A stretch of DNA of 64,000 bases from Ophthalmolycus amberensis (GCA_024529925.1 JAFEUB010000912.1:1282501-1346500); one strand, 5' to 3'; shown: positions 1 to 12,346, counted from the stretch's first letter. Notes: generated by a model not told the origin, from the letters alone. Translations and numbers: made by a program.

Positions 1-281
1 AAATCTTCATTATACCACCTTTGACGGGCGTAACTTCGATGTGTATGGCAACTGTACTTACCTACTCGCTTCTCACTGTCCCACCTGGGGGGACCAGGGA
101 AACTTTAGTGTCGCGGTCCAGAACCAGATGGAGGATGCTACAAATGTTTCCTTTCGTCGTGTTAAAATGATGTCTCCAGTTATGATCGGAGTAACAGAGT
201 TGTGGTAGGTTCATTTATTTTCCACTAGACAGAGTAACGTTTTCTCCACTTGCAATGTTAACATTACTCCACTCGTTTCAG

Positions 282-810
282 GTAAATGGTCTGCTACTGC
301 GTCTTCCATCTGTATTGAGCAAAGGCAAAATAAAGCTCGATGTGACTGGACTGTCAAAGTGTATAGCGACTGACTTTGGCGTTGTTGTAACATACAGCTC
401 TGATGTCCTGACTGTTCAAGTGCCACGGATCTACTCAGGTAATCTCTGTGGCCTGTGTGGCAACTTGAATGCTGTTCCAGAAGATGATCTGATGCCTGAT
501 GACGAATCTGATATTTCTCGGGCTGTTAAACACTGGCAAACCAGCAGTGAACATGAATGCGTGGATGTGCCTATGAACACAAAAGGGTGCATTTCACAAG
601 ATTTGTCTCTCTATAAAGAAAAAGATTTCTGTGCAATGTTACTGGATACAGAGGGAGCCTTCCAGAGCTGCCATGAAACGGTTGATCCAGAAGATTTCTA
701 CAATAACTGCGTTCATGACCTCTGTTATAGTGTCCCATTCTGTCTAGCTGTTGCTGTGTGTCAAGAAATGGGAGCTATGGTGGATAAATGGAGGGCTTCC
801 AGCTTTTGTA
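282..810 (+). other. Copy 1: intact exon, vWD C-half plus C8
   Basis: This exon is open throughout. It starts with VNGLLLRLPS, keeps the vWD motif CGLCGNLN, and has a C8 domain ending in a cysteine before a GTGAGT donor in phase 1. It shows what the pseudogene exons looked like before decay and fixes the phase of its neighbours. Confidence 0.8.
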
Positions 811-2597
811 GTGAGTAACTATGGTTAAATGCATTTATTTATTTTCAATGTGTACAAAATAGGAATATTTCAATGAAATTATTATTATTTTTTCTCCTTC
901 GTAGATCTCTCCTGTCCACCCAATAGTGAATACCGCCTGTGCTCCAGTCACATGACTGACTGTGTAGAAAACCCAAGTCCTCGAGCAGCGAAATGCAAAA
1001 TGGGCTGTTTCTGCAAACCTGGGTTTTTGTGGTGGGGGATGTGTACCAAACTCTGAGTGTGGCTGCATTCACGATGATGATTACTATGAAATCCATGAGA
1101 ACGTCTACCCCGATGAGCACTGGCAGCTGCGCTGTCTCTGTGTGGGCCGCAACAGAGTACAATGTACCAACCACACATGTCCAGTTGGAACAAAATGTGC
1201 CATCCAAGATGACCAGAGGACATGTCATGCATCACAACCTGTTAAATGTTCAGTCATGGGTGGCAGACACTTCAGGAGCTATACGATGGACATAGCTTTG
1301 ACTTTAATATGGGAAGCTGCCGTTATGTTCTATCCCAAGCTTGTGACGAGGAATAGTCTGACCCCGCTGTTAATATCCAGCAAGGACAGCTGCACCTCAG
1401 GGTCCATGGAGTGAACATGTCTTTGGAGAACGACCATTTGGAAAAAGTAAAGGTAAGCAGTTGCACATTCAAAAACGCAAACTGTTAAGTTTGCCTTGAT
1501 TTTAACTTTAACATTAAAATTTTCCAGATTGATGGTGTTTTGAGGGGTCTTCCTGTCAAGCTGGATCACATGGCAATACTGCATTCTGGCTTGCTGACTC
1601 GTGTTGTTATGAAAACAGGGGTTGTTGTCACTTATGGAGGGCCTGATCTGATACAAATAGTGATTCCTGCCTCCAAAATGTGTGGCTTGTGTGGAAACAT
1701 CAGTGCTGGTGCTACAGATGACAAACTCGGCGTAAATATCAGCCTTGCAAGTGATGTTTCCACTTTTAGATCTTCCTGGTCACTTTCAGCAACTGGAACG
1801 AAGTGTTCTGAAGAATGTGATCTCTGCTCAGGCTGCAACTCTACCTTGGCAGCTGAATTTGCAGCTGATAACCTCTGCGGCATGCTGCTTGATCCTGCAG
1901 GATCATTTTAGTGGATGTCACGCCACTGTAGACCCTGAGCCCTTCTTTCAGAACTGTGTGAATGACTTGTGTATGTCTAATGGGAATAAAGATTTGTTTT
2001 GCAGTAGTTTGAGAGTGTACACTTTTGCATGCCAGGAGGCAGGTGCCAAGGCCAAACTATGGAGGGGTGAGAAGTGCTGTGAGTATTATCAATCTTGACT
2101 TTCTTTTTTGTACGTGTTTTATCAGTCTTTTGTGGTGTGCCAGTGCATGTAAATCATACAGGTCTGCACACATGCTTCTCTTGTACGTTTCGAACTCTGA
2201 CAAGCTATATACAACGAAGTTGACTGATTGATGTACAGTAAGGAGAGCTGGACTATGAACCCATTTTTTTTCCCTCCCACAGCACTCTCATGCCCTGAAA
2301 ACTCTCACTATAATATATGTGTCAGTGCGTGCCCCGAGTCCTGTGGTATTCTATCAGACATCCCCTGCCCGTGGGCCTGTTATGAAGGATGTCAATGTGA
2401 GTCTGGATACATGCAGAGTGGAAATGATTGCATCAAAGCTGAGAAATGTGGTTGCATCTACCTTATGCACTGCTATGAAGTGAGTAGCTATGATTTAGCT
2501 TACACCAACTATCATATTCATTTTCAATTCATCCCGGCTATTCATTCATGATTTTTCTTAATCCAGTGAAACCATCTGTTTAGAATGTGACCTGAAC

Positions 2598-2840
2598 AGA
2601 ATTGCGGCAGTGTATGGTTGATTGCGTGCAGCGTAATGTCTCAGGGAGACATCGATTCAAATTTAGAAAGTGCACAATATATCGCCATTTCCTCCGGGAC
2701 CGAGTTCGTGCAAGGCGTACACTATAAAACGCAGATCGGCAGAGATCTTTTCCAGACGTGGTTTGTGTGCGAGTAATTGCAGAATTGCGGCGGTGTATGG
2801 TTGATTGCGTGCAGCGTAATGTCTCAGGGAGACATCGATT
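2598..2840. repeat. Pair of 60-bp direct repeats in copy 1 intron
   Basis: Positions 2598-2657 and 2781-2840 are the same 60 bases with one mismatch, separated by 123 bp. Each contains the string CAGGGAGACATCGATT. The pair is followed by an interspersed-repeat tail, so it is probably part of a non-autonomous element. It has no coding content. Confidence 0.8.
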
Positions 2841-2859
2841 ATTGTTTCAATGTATGTTT

Positions 2860-2976
2860 TAAATCTCCTTTACTTTTGCCTTTATGCTTTTAATGGTTTC
2901 ATGTGAAGCACTTTGAATTACCTTGTTGTTGAAATGTGCTATACAAATAAACTTGCCTTGCCTTGCCTTGCCTTGA
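2860..2976 (+). mobile_element. 3' end of a LINE/SINE-type element with a CCTTG tail
   Basis: An AT-rich stretch ends in TGAAATGTGCTATACAAATA followed by about four CTTGC pentamers (2953-2975). Fish non-LTR elements and the SINEs that share their 3' ends commonly finish this way. The family was assigned from memory of the pattern and not by comparison. Confidence 0.5.
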
Positions 2977-3429
2977 ACATTGTAGCATTGTTTGACTTCA
3001 GATAAACCCATTGGTTCATTGGGGGGTGTTTTACCAAATGGACATAAGCCTGAAAGTGAATATCGTATGACTATTCACGTACACTGGGCATACGGGTGCC
3101 GGTGTAAACAGGAAGTAGATTGGTTGCTTGGTTACAGAAAATATTACAAAGTATTATAGCAGTCTTTAATAATGAAAGGTAGTGCTTGATACTTAAAATC
3201 TTTCTCTATGAACTCAAACAGACACATTTGGTGAAAAGTTTTTGAAGTTTTATTTTTCAAACTTGGTTACAACGCTGCAGGTCTTTCTCTCTCCCTCACA
3301 CACTCACTCTCACCCACATGCATCAAATTTACTTCAAAAGGAACACTTACAAATCAAAGTTTACTAGATTATGGGTCAATAAATGTGGTCAACACACATC
3401 TATCACTTGTTTCCTCTGTTTCGTTGTCT

Positions 3430-4135
3430 ACCTTTACACTCGTAGCTCTGCCGGGGGCTGAAGTGCCTGTCGTACTGCAGAGCATTTATGCTTTTGTTCC
3501 TTTACTTTTTCTGTGTGGACTTCACAATAGTTGTGCAGAACAAAATAAACATGAATAAGAAATAGACAGTCCTCCATTTTGTGTACATCGCCTTCCTCAA
3601 AGTCGCAAACCGTGACTTCAAGCGTCCGCTCCTTGGGGTGATCACACCGCTGGACACGCCTTCCGCTAATCGCTCCAATAACGGCTTGCTTCTTCTGCAT
3701 GTCGACCGTAGTAGATTTCTAAAATTAAATTCAGCATTTGAAATAACTGCACAACAGCTGCAAGTATAGACAAGGTCAGCAACACCTGTAATCCGTTATC
3801 CATGTTGAATCAACCACTGGTAGACGATCGATAATCAAGGCTTCCAGAAAAAGGTCACGTGATAGCGGCCTGACAAATCAGGGAAGGACACGTCGTAACT
3901 GCTAATTAAGTAGCAAACACGGGTGTCTACGTCATCGTTTTCAAACTTCTCCGGTTCCGCCGTCCACACTACGAGGTAACCCCGGAGTTTTCAAAGTTAT
4001 CCGTCCTCGGTAGCAATTTTAATCCGTTTTCGGTGCTCTAAAACTCCAGCCTAGTGTGGACGCTCGGTGTAAACGTAGCAAAAGATATGCGTTTTAAAAT
4101 GGAAACTTAGTAGTGTGGACATGGCCTTAATATTA
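3430..4135 (-). mobile_element. Decayed DNA transposon, possibly PIF-Harbinger type
   Basis: On the minus strand, from 3803 down, there is a short ORF (MDNGLQVLLTLSILAAVVQ...) in the style of a Harbinger transposase N-terminus; it breaks off and continues in another frame down to about 3434. To its right lies non-coding sequence containing an 11-bp perfect inverted pair, GTCCACACTAC at 3961-3971 and GTAGTGTGGAC at about 4111-4121. It sits inside the long intron 2480-4312 of the degenerate FCGBP copy. The family name is tentative; the transposon origin is likely. Confidence 0.4.
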
Positions 4136-7100
4136 TGACTCATTAATGTTTTGGCCAAACGTACGCACCTTACCAGTGCATGTGACATGACTAATCACAA
4201 AATACTAGGCCTTTGTGTTTTCCTGTGTTGTTTGTCTGTATTGGTGTGTGTGTGTGTATGCGTGTGTGTTACTCAACTGTTCTCTAAAACAGTGACTCAC
4301 TGTTCTCTGTAGATCGGGGAGATGCTGGGGGCTGGTGGGTGCTCTGAGTGGTGTAACCGCTCTGCCGCTGTCACCATGTGCTGCGAGTCAGCATCTTGCC
4401 CCGAGGGAGAGAGCTCCACCCTTCTTAAGAATACTTGGGGCTGTGCAAAGAAAGGTAAGCTCAGCTGGTTCTTCTGGGTTGGGTAACATTTCCTGAAAGG
4501 CTAACTGTCACTGAGCTGCACCATGCAACATTCATTGGTTTTGCATTATCAAATGAAACTTAATTGATCTGCTCGGGTTGTTTTGCAACTTCATGGCACA
4601 CAGGTGTTTTCTCAGTGTCCTGGAATTGGTCCAAAATGAGGTTAAACCGCTGCTCCTTTTGAATAGTTTGAATGTTCTTGACTTGTTATTGCAATGCTTG
4701 TCAATCAGTGTAAGCCACCACTTATTATTTTACTTGTCCTCCACAGAAGCCTATATTATAATGTGATGCGTCACAAATACTTTGTGTACTTCCCCTTTAA
4801 ATTAAGCAGTTTTTTTTACTCTTATGAAGACAGAATATTTGCACTTCAACTCAAAACTCAACACATTTACTTATGAACCAAAACTGCAATTAATCTGATT
4901 CTTACTCCCCTAATTCTTTTCAGATGTTGATTATAAAATGGTGAGGCGTGTGGTGTCCAGAGCCAACCTCGGCAAGCTCAGTGTTGGATACTGGGAGGCG
5001 ACCACTTCTACACATTTGATGGAAAGGTGTTTGAATTCCTAGGAAACTGTACCTACACTCTGATCCATTTATTGAAGGACACCAGGGAGAATATGACATT
5101 TTGGGTCGAGGTACAGAAACACAGGACCACCAAAGAGGCTTCCTCTCTTAAAGCTATTCATGTTAACGTGGCTAAAGACAATATTACAATCTACAGAGGG
5201 GAACAAGGCCATGCTTGGGTAAGTGTGAATTAGGACATGCAAACAGTCACATCACCGTTCTAGCCTCACTGTCAATTTGTGATTTAACTGTTTAATTACA
5301 CGACACTTTATGGTTTTTCACAATGTAGATGCACCTGATAAACAACACATTTTCAACACAAAGTTAGATGAAAAAATGAGTTCTATACATCTCTCCCCAG
5401 ATAAATGGCGAGAAAAGGATACCAGTGACTCTACAGTTTGGACTTGTGAAGATGTATCAGAGTGGCAGGTTTGTTGTTGTGGATACTAGTCTGGGCATCC
5501 AAATTAAGTATGACTGCTCTCATTTTGCCACTATCCTCCTCTCTCGTAAAACTGAAGTCCTTGGTATGTGTGTGAATAATAATGCCATCAAAGATGACCT
5601 CAGGACTCCACTCCACAGGGTGAGCCCGTTGATGCCACCACCTTTGGCTGGAGCTGGAGAGTTCCCGATCAGGAAGCTCGCTGCACAGCAGATTGTGGAG
5701 ATGCATGCCCATGCTGCTGTGCCGAGCAGCTACTGGACGAAGATGTAGCCAGTCAATGGATCTCGATGCACCAGTATATTTGGTCAACACAAAATCCATT
5801 CTACCTGTGCCGGGAAGATGTTAACTACACTAAAATCGCCATAGCTGTGAGCATGTTTGACCTGTGCTCTAGTAATGACACTCAGACGGTCCTCTGCCCG
5901 ATCTTGGAGGCCTATGCTGCCGCCTGTCAAAAGGCCAATATCCAGATCAGAGAGTGGAGGAATAGTACCTTCTGCCGGAAGCAAATTTGCGATTTAAAAT
6001 GTCTGTTGCAAACAAAAACACAATTAACTGGTTACAAGTTTCTGTGTCTTCGTGTGTGCACTTTTTCCTCCATTGTTGATCATTCTCCTCCTTTTCTATC
6101 AGCCATTTCCTGTCGACTTAATAACCATTATAAGTCCTGTGGCTCAGCCTGCCCTGCCACCTGTGAGGACCCATTCAGTTCAAGACCCCCTGCACCCTAG
6201 CTTGTGTGGACACCTGCCAGTGTGATCCAGGGTTCATCTTGGATGGTGACACCTGCATGCCCTTGTCCCAGTGTGGCTGCACTCACAATGGCTACCATTA
6301 CAACAGCAACAAGACATTCTGGGCTGATGAAGGATGCACTGCTAAGTGCGTTTGTGACCCCTACACCCATCAGACGCAGTGCCATTTGGATTCTTGTGAC
6401 CCTGATGAATACTGCGGTCTCCAATATGGAGTCAGAAGCTGTGTCCCCCATCCACAGCAGGCATGCATGTACACCAGTCATCACATAGTCACCTTTGACA
6501 AGCATGACTATGATTTGAATGGCACCTGTCGGTACCAGTTACTGGGCATACGCGGACAGAAACCAGGCATTGATGTCATCCAGGTTCATGTACAGACGGA
6601 TGGACACCTAGAGTCAGCACATCATGTCCTGGTCAATGTGAGTGGTGTGCTGGTGGAGCTAAACAGCAAAACCACTGAGAGCATAGAGGTGAGTGCTAGT
6701 ATCCTCTCGTTGATTTGCATTCTTTTAATTGTCATGTCACACAAAGTCGTTGTTTACACACTGCATTGGTCATAAATCATATTATAATTAAACCAGACTT
6801 CACAGAGATTACTTTTAATGTGTTGCCCTGTGCTGATTTTCAAATGCAATTTTGGCCCCCCCTACAGGTTGATGGTGTCAAGAGGAACATGCCCTATCAC
6901 TTCAGCCCCACTGCACTGGCTTTCTCTCTGGTGCTGCACACTTACATCTACACAGACATGGGCTTTGAATTGAGTCTCAGCAAAGAGGGCATAGTTGGAA
7001 TTAGTCTCTCCAGTAAATATGCTAATGCCACTTGTGGTCTGTGTGGTAACTTCAACTCTGATCCTGAGGACGACCTCACAGCAAATGGCCCAAAGGAGCG

Positions 7101-7862
7101 TCTCAGTCCCGAGCACTTTGGAAAAGCTTCGAGAAGTGGGCAGAATGCTTGGTGTGTGTGTGTGTGGAGGGCTGTCTAGGAGGAAGTTGTCAAAAATGTT
7201 CATCTGAGCGTCTGGCCCGCTTCTCTGACCCGGAGGATTGCAGGAAGATTTTGGAAGTCAATGGACCATTTAGACACTGTCATGGCAAAGTGGACCCCTC
7301 CAGCTTTTACAAGTGTTGCGTCAGTGACCTGTGTCTTCATGGAGGTCTCCAGCCTGCACTGTGTCACTCCCTGGAAGAGTACACTGCTGTCTGCCTTTCC
7401 CACAAGGCTACAGTTTATGCATGGAGGAGTCCTGGATTCTGCTGTAAGTGTTAATGTGCTCCCAGCTCTGTTGTGCCAGTGAATTAAATTAATATCCTCT
7501 ACACTTGTAACTGTGCTGTTTGGAGTTCAGCATCATTGCACACCAAATGAAATATGGAGAGTTTGCAGATGCCTGTGCAAGCATACAACACTTCATCATG
7601 TTTAGATTGTTGATATTGATCACGCAACATGAGGGAAAGAATATGGAGATTATGTGCATAAAATCAGGTGTACGCCTGTAAATTCTTAATGTTAAGTAAG
7701 TTGTTTTCCCTTGTTTGTTTTTTGAAAGTATTGAGGCCACAACCTTCCAGGGGCTATTGGACCACTAGATGGTACTAATGCATCACTGGTCAACCCTAGC
7801 CCTTTCCAACATTTTCATGTTTTCATGTCCTTAGTGACTGATGTGTCTCTGTATCTCTACAG

Positions 7863-8428
7863 ACTCGTCCTGTCCCTCCAGTACCAGTTACAACATGAGT
7901 TCTGCCTCTGTTCACCTCTGCCTCGGCTGGCAGAATAACACAGTAGAAATGCCTCGAAACGTCGGGGAGAACTGCCTCTGTGAAGTAAGTTTAGTTCACA
8001 GTATCAGCCTCTGTGTCGACGCAGAAAGCTGCGGCTGCTTTCACCATGGAGAATACCTCAAGGCAGGAGAGGAGGTGTCTACGTGTGAGAAAAGCTGTTT
8101 ATGTCATGCTGGGGGACACATGACTTGCCGTAGTGTCTCCTGTGGAGTAGAGGAGTGTAAGCTTACTAGGGGAGCTCAAGGTTGCCACCCCAAACCCAAA
8201 GTGGCACACTGCTCTGTTGACGGATCCCAATACACCACGTTTGATGGACAGGCATTTGAATTTCATGGTTCATGTAACTACACTTTGGTGCAGACGTGCC
8301 TCAATAAACTGGATGCGGAACCTGTTTTGATAGCTGCACAGGGCAACCACAGTGAGGGCAGGCAGATCTACTTGCAAGTCAACAAAATACATTTTAAGAC
8401 GTCAACAGCTTTTCCTGGAAAAATTGAG
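7863..8428 (+). other. Copy 1: intact exon, TIL plus vWD N-half
   Basis: This exon is open from its acceptor to its GTAATG donor. It has the TIL cysteines, then CSVDGSQYTTFDG, where the family normally has GDPHY..FDG. The autocleavage motif is gone although the frame is intact, so this change is substitution and not an indel artefact. Confidence 0.75.
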
Positions 8429-10266
8429 GTAATGATTTCACAGCCTTCAACAAGATGTATTATTAATCTCCTAGCATGCACTGGAAAGGAATTTTTCACA
8501 GCATACACAAACTGATGTATATTATGTTTTTAAACTTGAATTATTTCACCCAGGTAAATGGAGTTTACGAGAACCTGCCGTTCTCCCAGAGTAACGTCAC
8601 TGTAAATCAGAAAAATGGATGGCTAACCATCAAGACCCCATAGTCAGTTGAGCTTATATCAGACCTGCAAAACCACATTATGATCAAGATCCCTGACGTA
8701 CCACCAGACAACGTGTGGTCTTTGTGGAAACTCGAATGATAATCCCTCAGATGACCTGCAGCTACCCAATGGCACCATGCTCTCTGATCCTTACATTGTT
8801 GGGTCATCATGGAAGTTGTTTGATTATGAAACATCCTGCAGCGACACATGTGACGGCACCTGTCAACTCTGCCTCTCTCCCATGCACGAATACACTTCTG
8901 ACTATATGGAAAATACAAGTAAGTTCTACAATCTGTATTCATTTGTGATAAAGATAGGTTTCATACAATTTTTGCATCCTTAAAATGTCCTTGTGCTTTC
9001 AGGTAAACGGAGAAGAACGCAGAGTGCCTTTTAACGATGGAGGACTTAAAGCGAACCAAGTGGGCTACAGACTAATTATCGTCACACCATCTGGGTTGGG
9101 GATTGACTTTTCCTCTACCCTATACCTCAGGTTAACTGTGCCACAGGTATACGACGCCACAGCTTCGGGCCTCTGTGGGAACTTCAATGGGGACAAGTAT
9201 GATGACATGGAACTGAGAAATGGCCACCTTGCAGAAAGCTTTGCAGAACTCCTGGGCAGTAGTAGCTCCTGGACAGAATTGCACTGAGGTCTGTGGGAGA
9301 GAATGCAATGAGTGCAGGCCGTCCCAACGAGAACACATGGTCTGTCATATGCTGTTGATCAATAGTATAGAGTTTCACCGCTGCTGGAACAGTGGTGTGG
9401 AGTGTGATATTTACACACTTATGTGCATCAGGGCAGTTTGTGCCGAGGCAGGAAAGATGGCCTCATGTCTGGCACTGGAAGCATATTCTGCAGCCTGCCA
9501 GGCTAAAGGAATACCAGTAGGATCGTGGAGAGGGAATACCCTTTGCGGTAAGTGAATAATTGTGATCGTTGTTTAAAGTATGTGATCCACTTTAAATTAT
9601 TTTTATTTCATACCATCAGCCCTCCAGTGTCCTGACCGCAGCAGCCCAAAGGAGTGTGTTGACTCCAGCGCCAACTCATGCCCTGCTCTGCTCCAGCCCG
9701 CTTCTTCAGCAACCGGCTGTTCAGAAGGCTGCGAGTGCCACAATGGAAACGTGTTTGATGGGAGCGAGTGTGTACCTTACGGTCAATGTGGGTGTGTTCA
9801 TCGTGATATGTATATCAAGGTAAATATAAAAGCTTAATACAGACAGTAAATGCTTAAAGGTCACATTGAGTATTTCAAGTAGCTACATAATTGGTTTTGT
9901 CTCCTCTTCATCTTAGATGGATGAGCAATTGTACACTGAGGATTGCGCTAAGAGATGCTGGTGCCACCCTCTGGGTAGGGGTGCTCTGTGAGGAGGCAGC
10001 CTGCAGTCTGGGGCAGCAGTGTGCTCTGAGGAATGGTTCCTGCGACTGTTTTGACAGACCTGAAGTTTGTGAGCTCAGGGGCAGCCTCCAAGTATCCACA
10101 CTTAGTGGGCAGCAGCTGAGTTTGGAACCTCGGTTAACTTCTGGTCTGATGTCCCTCTGTGACGAGGCAAGTGTGCACCGGTTCAGCCTGGTCTCTTACA
10201 TGGACCTTGTGATGGCAGCTCTTCCAGGCTTGTCGCTGTGTTTCAAATCCTCCTGCATGGATCATC

Positions 10267-10470
10267 ATCCTCCTGCATGGGTGCGACCGTGGTGCACTGG
10301 GTTAAGAGGTTGTCTGGGAACCGGCAGGTCAACGGTTCGATCCCCGACTGGGACGTGTTACGTGTCGAAGTGTACCTGAGCAATACACTGAACCCCCGGC
10401 TCCCCGGGCAGCCCACTGCTCCCTATATCCAGGGACGGGTCAAATGCAGAGAAAAATTTCCCCCTTAAAG
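10267..10470 (+). mobile_element. tRNA-derived SINE in the last exon region of copy 1
   Basis: The sequence has an A-box-like stretch (GTGGTGCACTGGGTTAAGAG) and a B box (GGTTCGATCCC, about 10332-10342). These are followed by the fish SINE core that reads roughly 'cctgagcaatacactgaaccccc ... cagcccactgctccc'. It interrupts the terminal vWD exon of the FCGBP pseudogene. A 17-bp local duplication, ATCATCCTCCTGCATGG, abuts its left edge and may reflect the insertion. Confidence 0.75.
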
Positions 10471-10509
10471 GGATCAAGATAGTATAAATTCTATTCATTT
10501 ACCATACAG

Positions 10510-10662
10510 GACGGCACAGTGAAGGTATAACGCCACCAAGGCTTTTCATTGCCAGAAACTAAAATGTATTTTATGAAAATTGTGCCGTCTCTGTGGAACC
10601 CTTAATGAGCCCCGCTCACACAGTTCAGTCAGGTCATGGGTTCTCACTGACTTTCCTGGCTG
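10510..10662 (+). other. Remnant of the penultimate FCGBP exon (copy 1)
   Basis: The 3' half translates to a stretch with CRLCGTLN followed by SWVLTDFPG and a GTAAGT donor in phase 2. This matches the intact gene's exon ending CGACGNYN ... SWSAGDFSR with the same phase. Upstream in-frame stops show decay. A last exon would start at 10778. Confidence 0.6.
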
Positions 10663-10799
10663 GTAAGTGATGTCCACCACAACTTTGCGGCAAGTGAATA
10701 ATTGTAAATTAATTGACTATTTAATTAATGTGCTTATTGAAAATTGTACATTAAATGAGTATTTCCTCTTTTCACAGTTGTTTCACTGGATGATGACCG

Positions 10800-12011
10800 A
10801 CTATTTTTATGTCCTGAGTAATGTATATTGTTGAATGTTTGAATACAGAAACAATTTAAACAGCTTTGTATGTATCTGTGTTTTAAACTCTAAAGGATAA
10901 TATGCCCTTCTCATACATTTTATGTAATACTGACGGCACTCTTATCAGTTGGGCCATACACCTTTTTTAAATCAGGTAATCTTTGGCCAGTGATAATTGG
11001 GTTCCAGGGAAAAAAAGCAATGAAGGCACACCCTTTATCTAAATCCGCAATGTGTACAATAACTAAACCAGGCTTACTGTTGCCCTGCCCGTTCTGACAA
11101 AATGAGCACTAATTCAATATTTGAGGTTTTGTCTCGTTTTTTAATCTTTTTTTTTTGTTTTGTTTTTTTAATCTAATGCAAATGTATGAGGGCCAAGTAA
11201 TATTTACTTTCTCTAAATCATGAATGATTGGAACACCCTCCACTATGTGCTGTTATTCTTAGGTGACACACAAAACCAACAGAAACCCAACTACTGCCAC
11301 TCAGCAGAAATGTTAGTTTAATTAAGATTTGACTGCTCAGGTCCATAGGATTATCCCCATCTTTCCAGCCTTACAGGGGCATGTCTGCTTATAAACACAA
11401 TCTGGTTTAAAGGACACAATATAAATGTATGTAGAACTTGTGAGTTTTGCATTGAGTAGGCTTTATAAGTTTGCGATGCGATGCACAATGAGTTGTGTGG
11501 TTAAGGTTTTTTCTCAAGCTGATAGATGACAAAAATGACAAAACACTAAGTGGCTTAAGAAATAAAGATACAGAGAGTGAACATGTCACATTTTTACCAG
11601 ATGTCAGTATTTTACTTTTATATTTAGCACTTGTTCGGATGCAATTGCGTCACAGCTCGGTGTTGTTAATAAAAATCAAAAAATTCTTACTAGAACAACC
11701 TAGCGTTTGATAAAGCATGTAACTTGTGATGTGAGACATCAATGATATTCTACATATTTTAGGTATTTTTCAAAACCTAGCCCGATTATCAAATTAGACT
11801 TGTGATTTTGGTCTTCTCACATCCTTGCCTTGCCCACTCTAAAATAGATAATATTATTTGGTTACACCAGAATATACAGATGAAGCTGAGCAAATGATCA
11901 TATTGACCTGTTCACTTATCCGCCTGACGTCAGATGTCAAATGGCATTGGAATTTCTGCTGAAAAAAGGTAAAAATGTTGAATAAACTTATCTATATATA
12001 CATATATAAAC
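10800..12011. other. Intergenic stretch between the two FCGBP copies
   Basis: AT-rich DNA with no supported exon. The short open frames here lack family motifs and splice context. Confidence 0.6.
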
Positions 12012-12346
12012 CTATATATTATCCAAATGTATTTTGAAAATTGTCCACTTTAGAGAAGAGGATAAGAGTTTTTAAAGAAGCTTGTCCAGGTTGACTGTCC
12101 CTCAAATACAGTATTTAATGTTACACATACCTACAAATATTTATCTTCTACGGCTACAGATTATTTGGAAGGTCATGCGGGGATTCTCACTCGATTCCTT
12201 AAAATAAATGACAGGATGTTAATGACTCCTGTTATTCAGTTGTTAACTGAAGCAGAAGATGATTCATCCCATACATAGTTGGTATTGTACCTCACACCTA
12301 TGTCAACATAAAGCAGGACCTGCAAAGCTGTGCCAAGTTCTGCCTT
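12012..12346. repeat. Left copy of a ~335-bp direct repeat (long target-site duplication)
   Basis: This segment recurs at 13394-13724 with about seven substitutions and one 4-bp gap. The two copies end exactly at the borders of the LINE between them, which is the arrangement expected of a target-site duplication, though an unusually long one. Confidence 0.85.

Larger units (their letters stand above)
1..10793 (+). pseudogene. FCGBP-like (IgGFc-binding protein) gene copy 1, 3' part, degenerate
   Basis: The exons encode vWD, C8 and TIL modules of a secreted FCGBP/zonadhesin-type protein; the 5' part lies left of the window. Exons read: <1-204, 282-810, 905-1452, 1528-2078, 2283-2479, 4313-4454, 4924-5218, 5401-about 5976, 6103-6688, 6868-7443, 7863-8428, 8554-8918, 9003-9547, 9620-9819, 9917-about 10266, then remnants 10510-10662 and 10778-10793. 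Splice sites and phases match the intact paralogue downstream, but the reading frame does not hold. Frameshifts fall near 166, 1024, 1276, 1908, 4936, 5620, 6166, 7155, 8691, 9236 and 9974. In-frame TAG codons lie at 1354-1356 and 8641-8643. The donor expected at 5977 reads GG, half a module is missing after 8918, and a SINE enters the last vWD. Several indels sit in homopolymers, so some could be assembly errors, but the adjacent 9-kb paralogue has none. Pseudogene is therefore the best reading. Confidence 0.8.

Noticed and set aside
10267..10345. Possible tRNA gene (A and B boxes)
   Set aside because: No acceptor stem or cloverleaf closes, and the sequence continues into a SINE body; it is a tRNA-derived SINE head.
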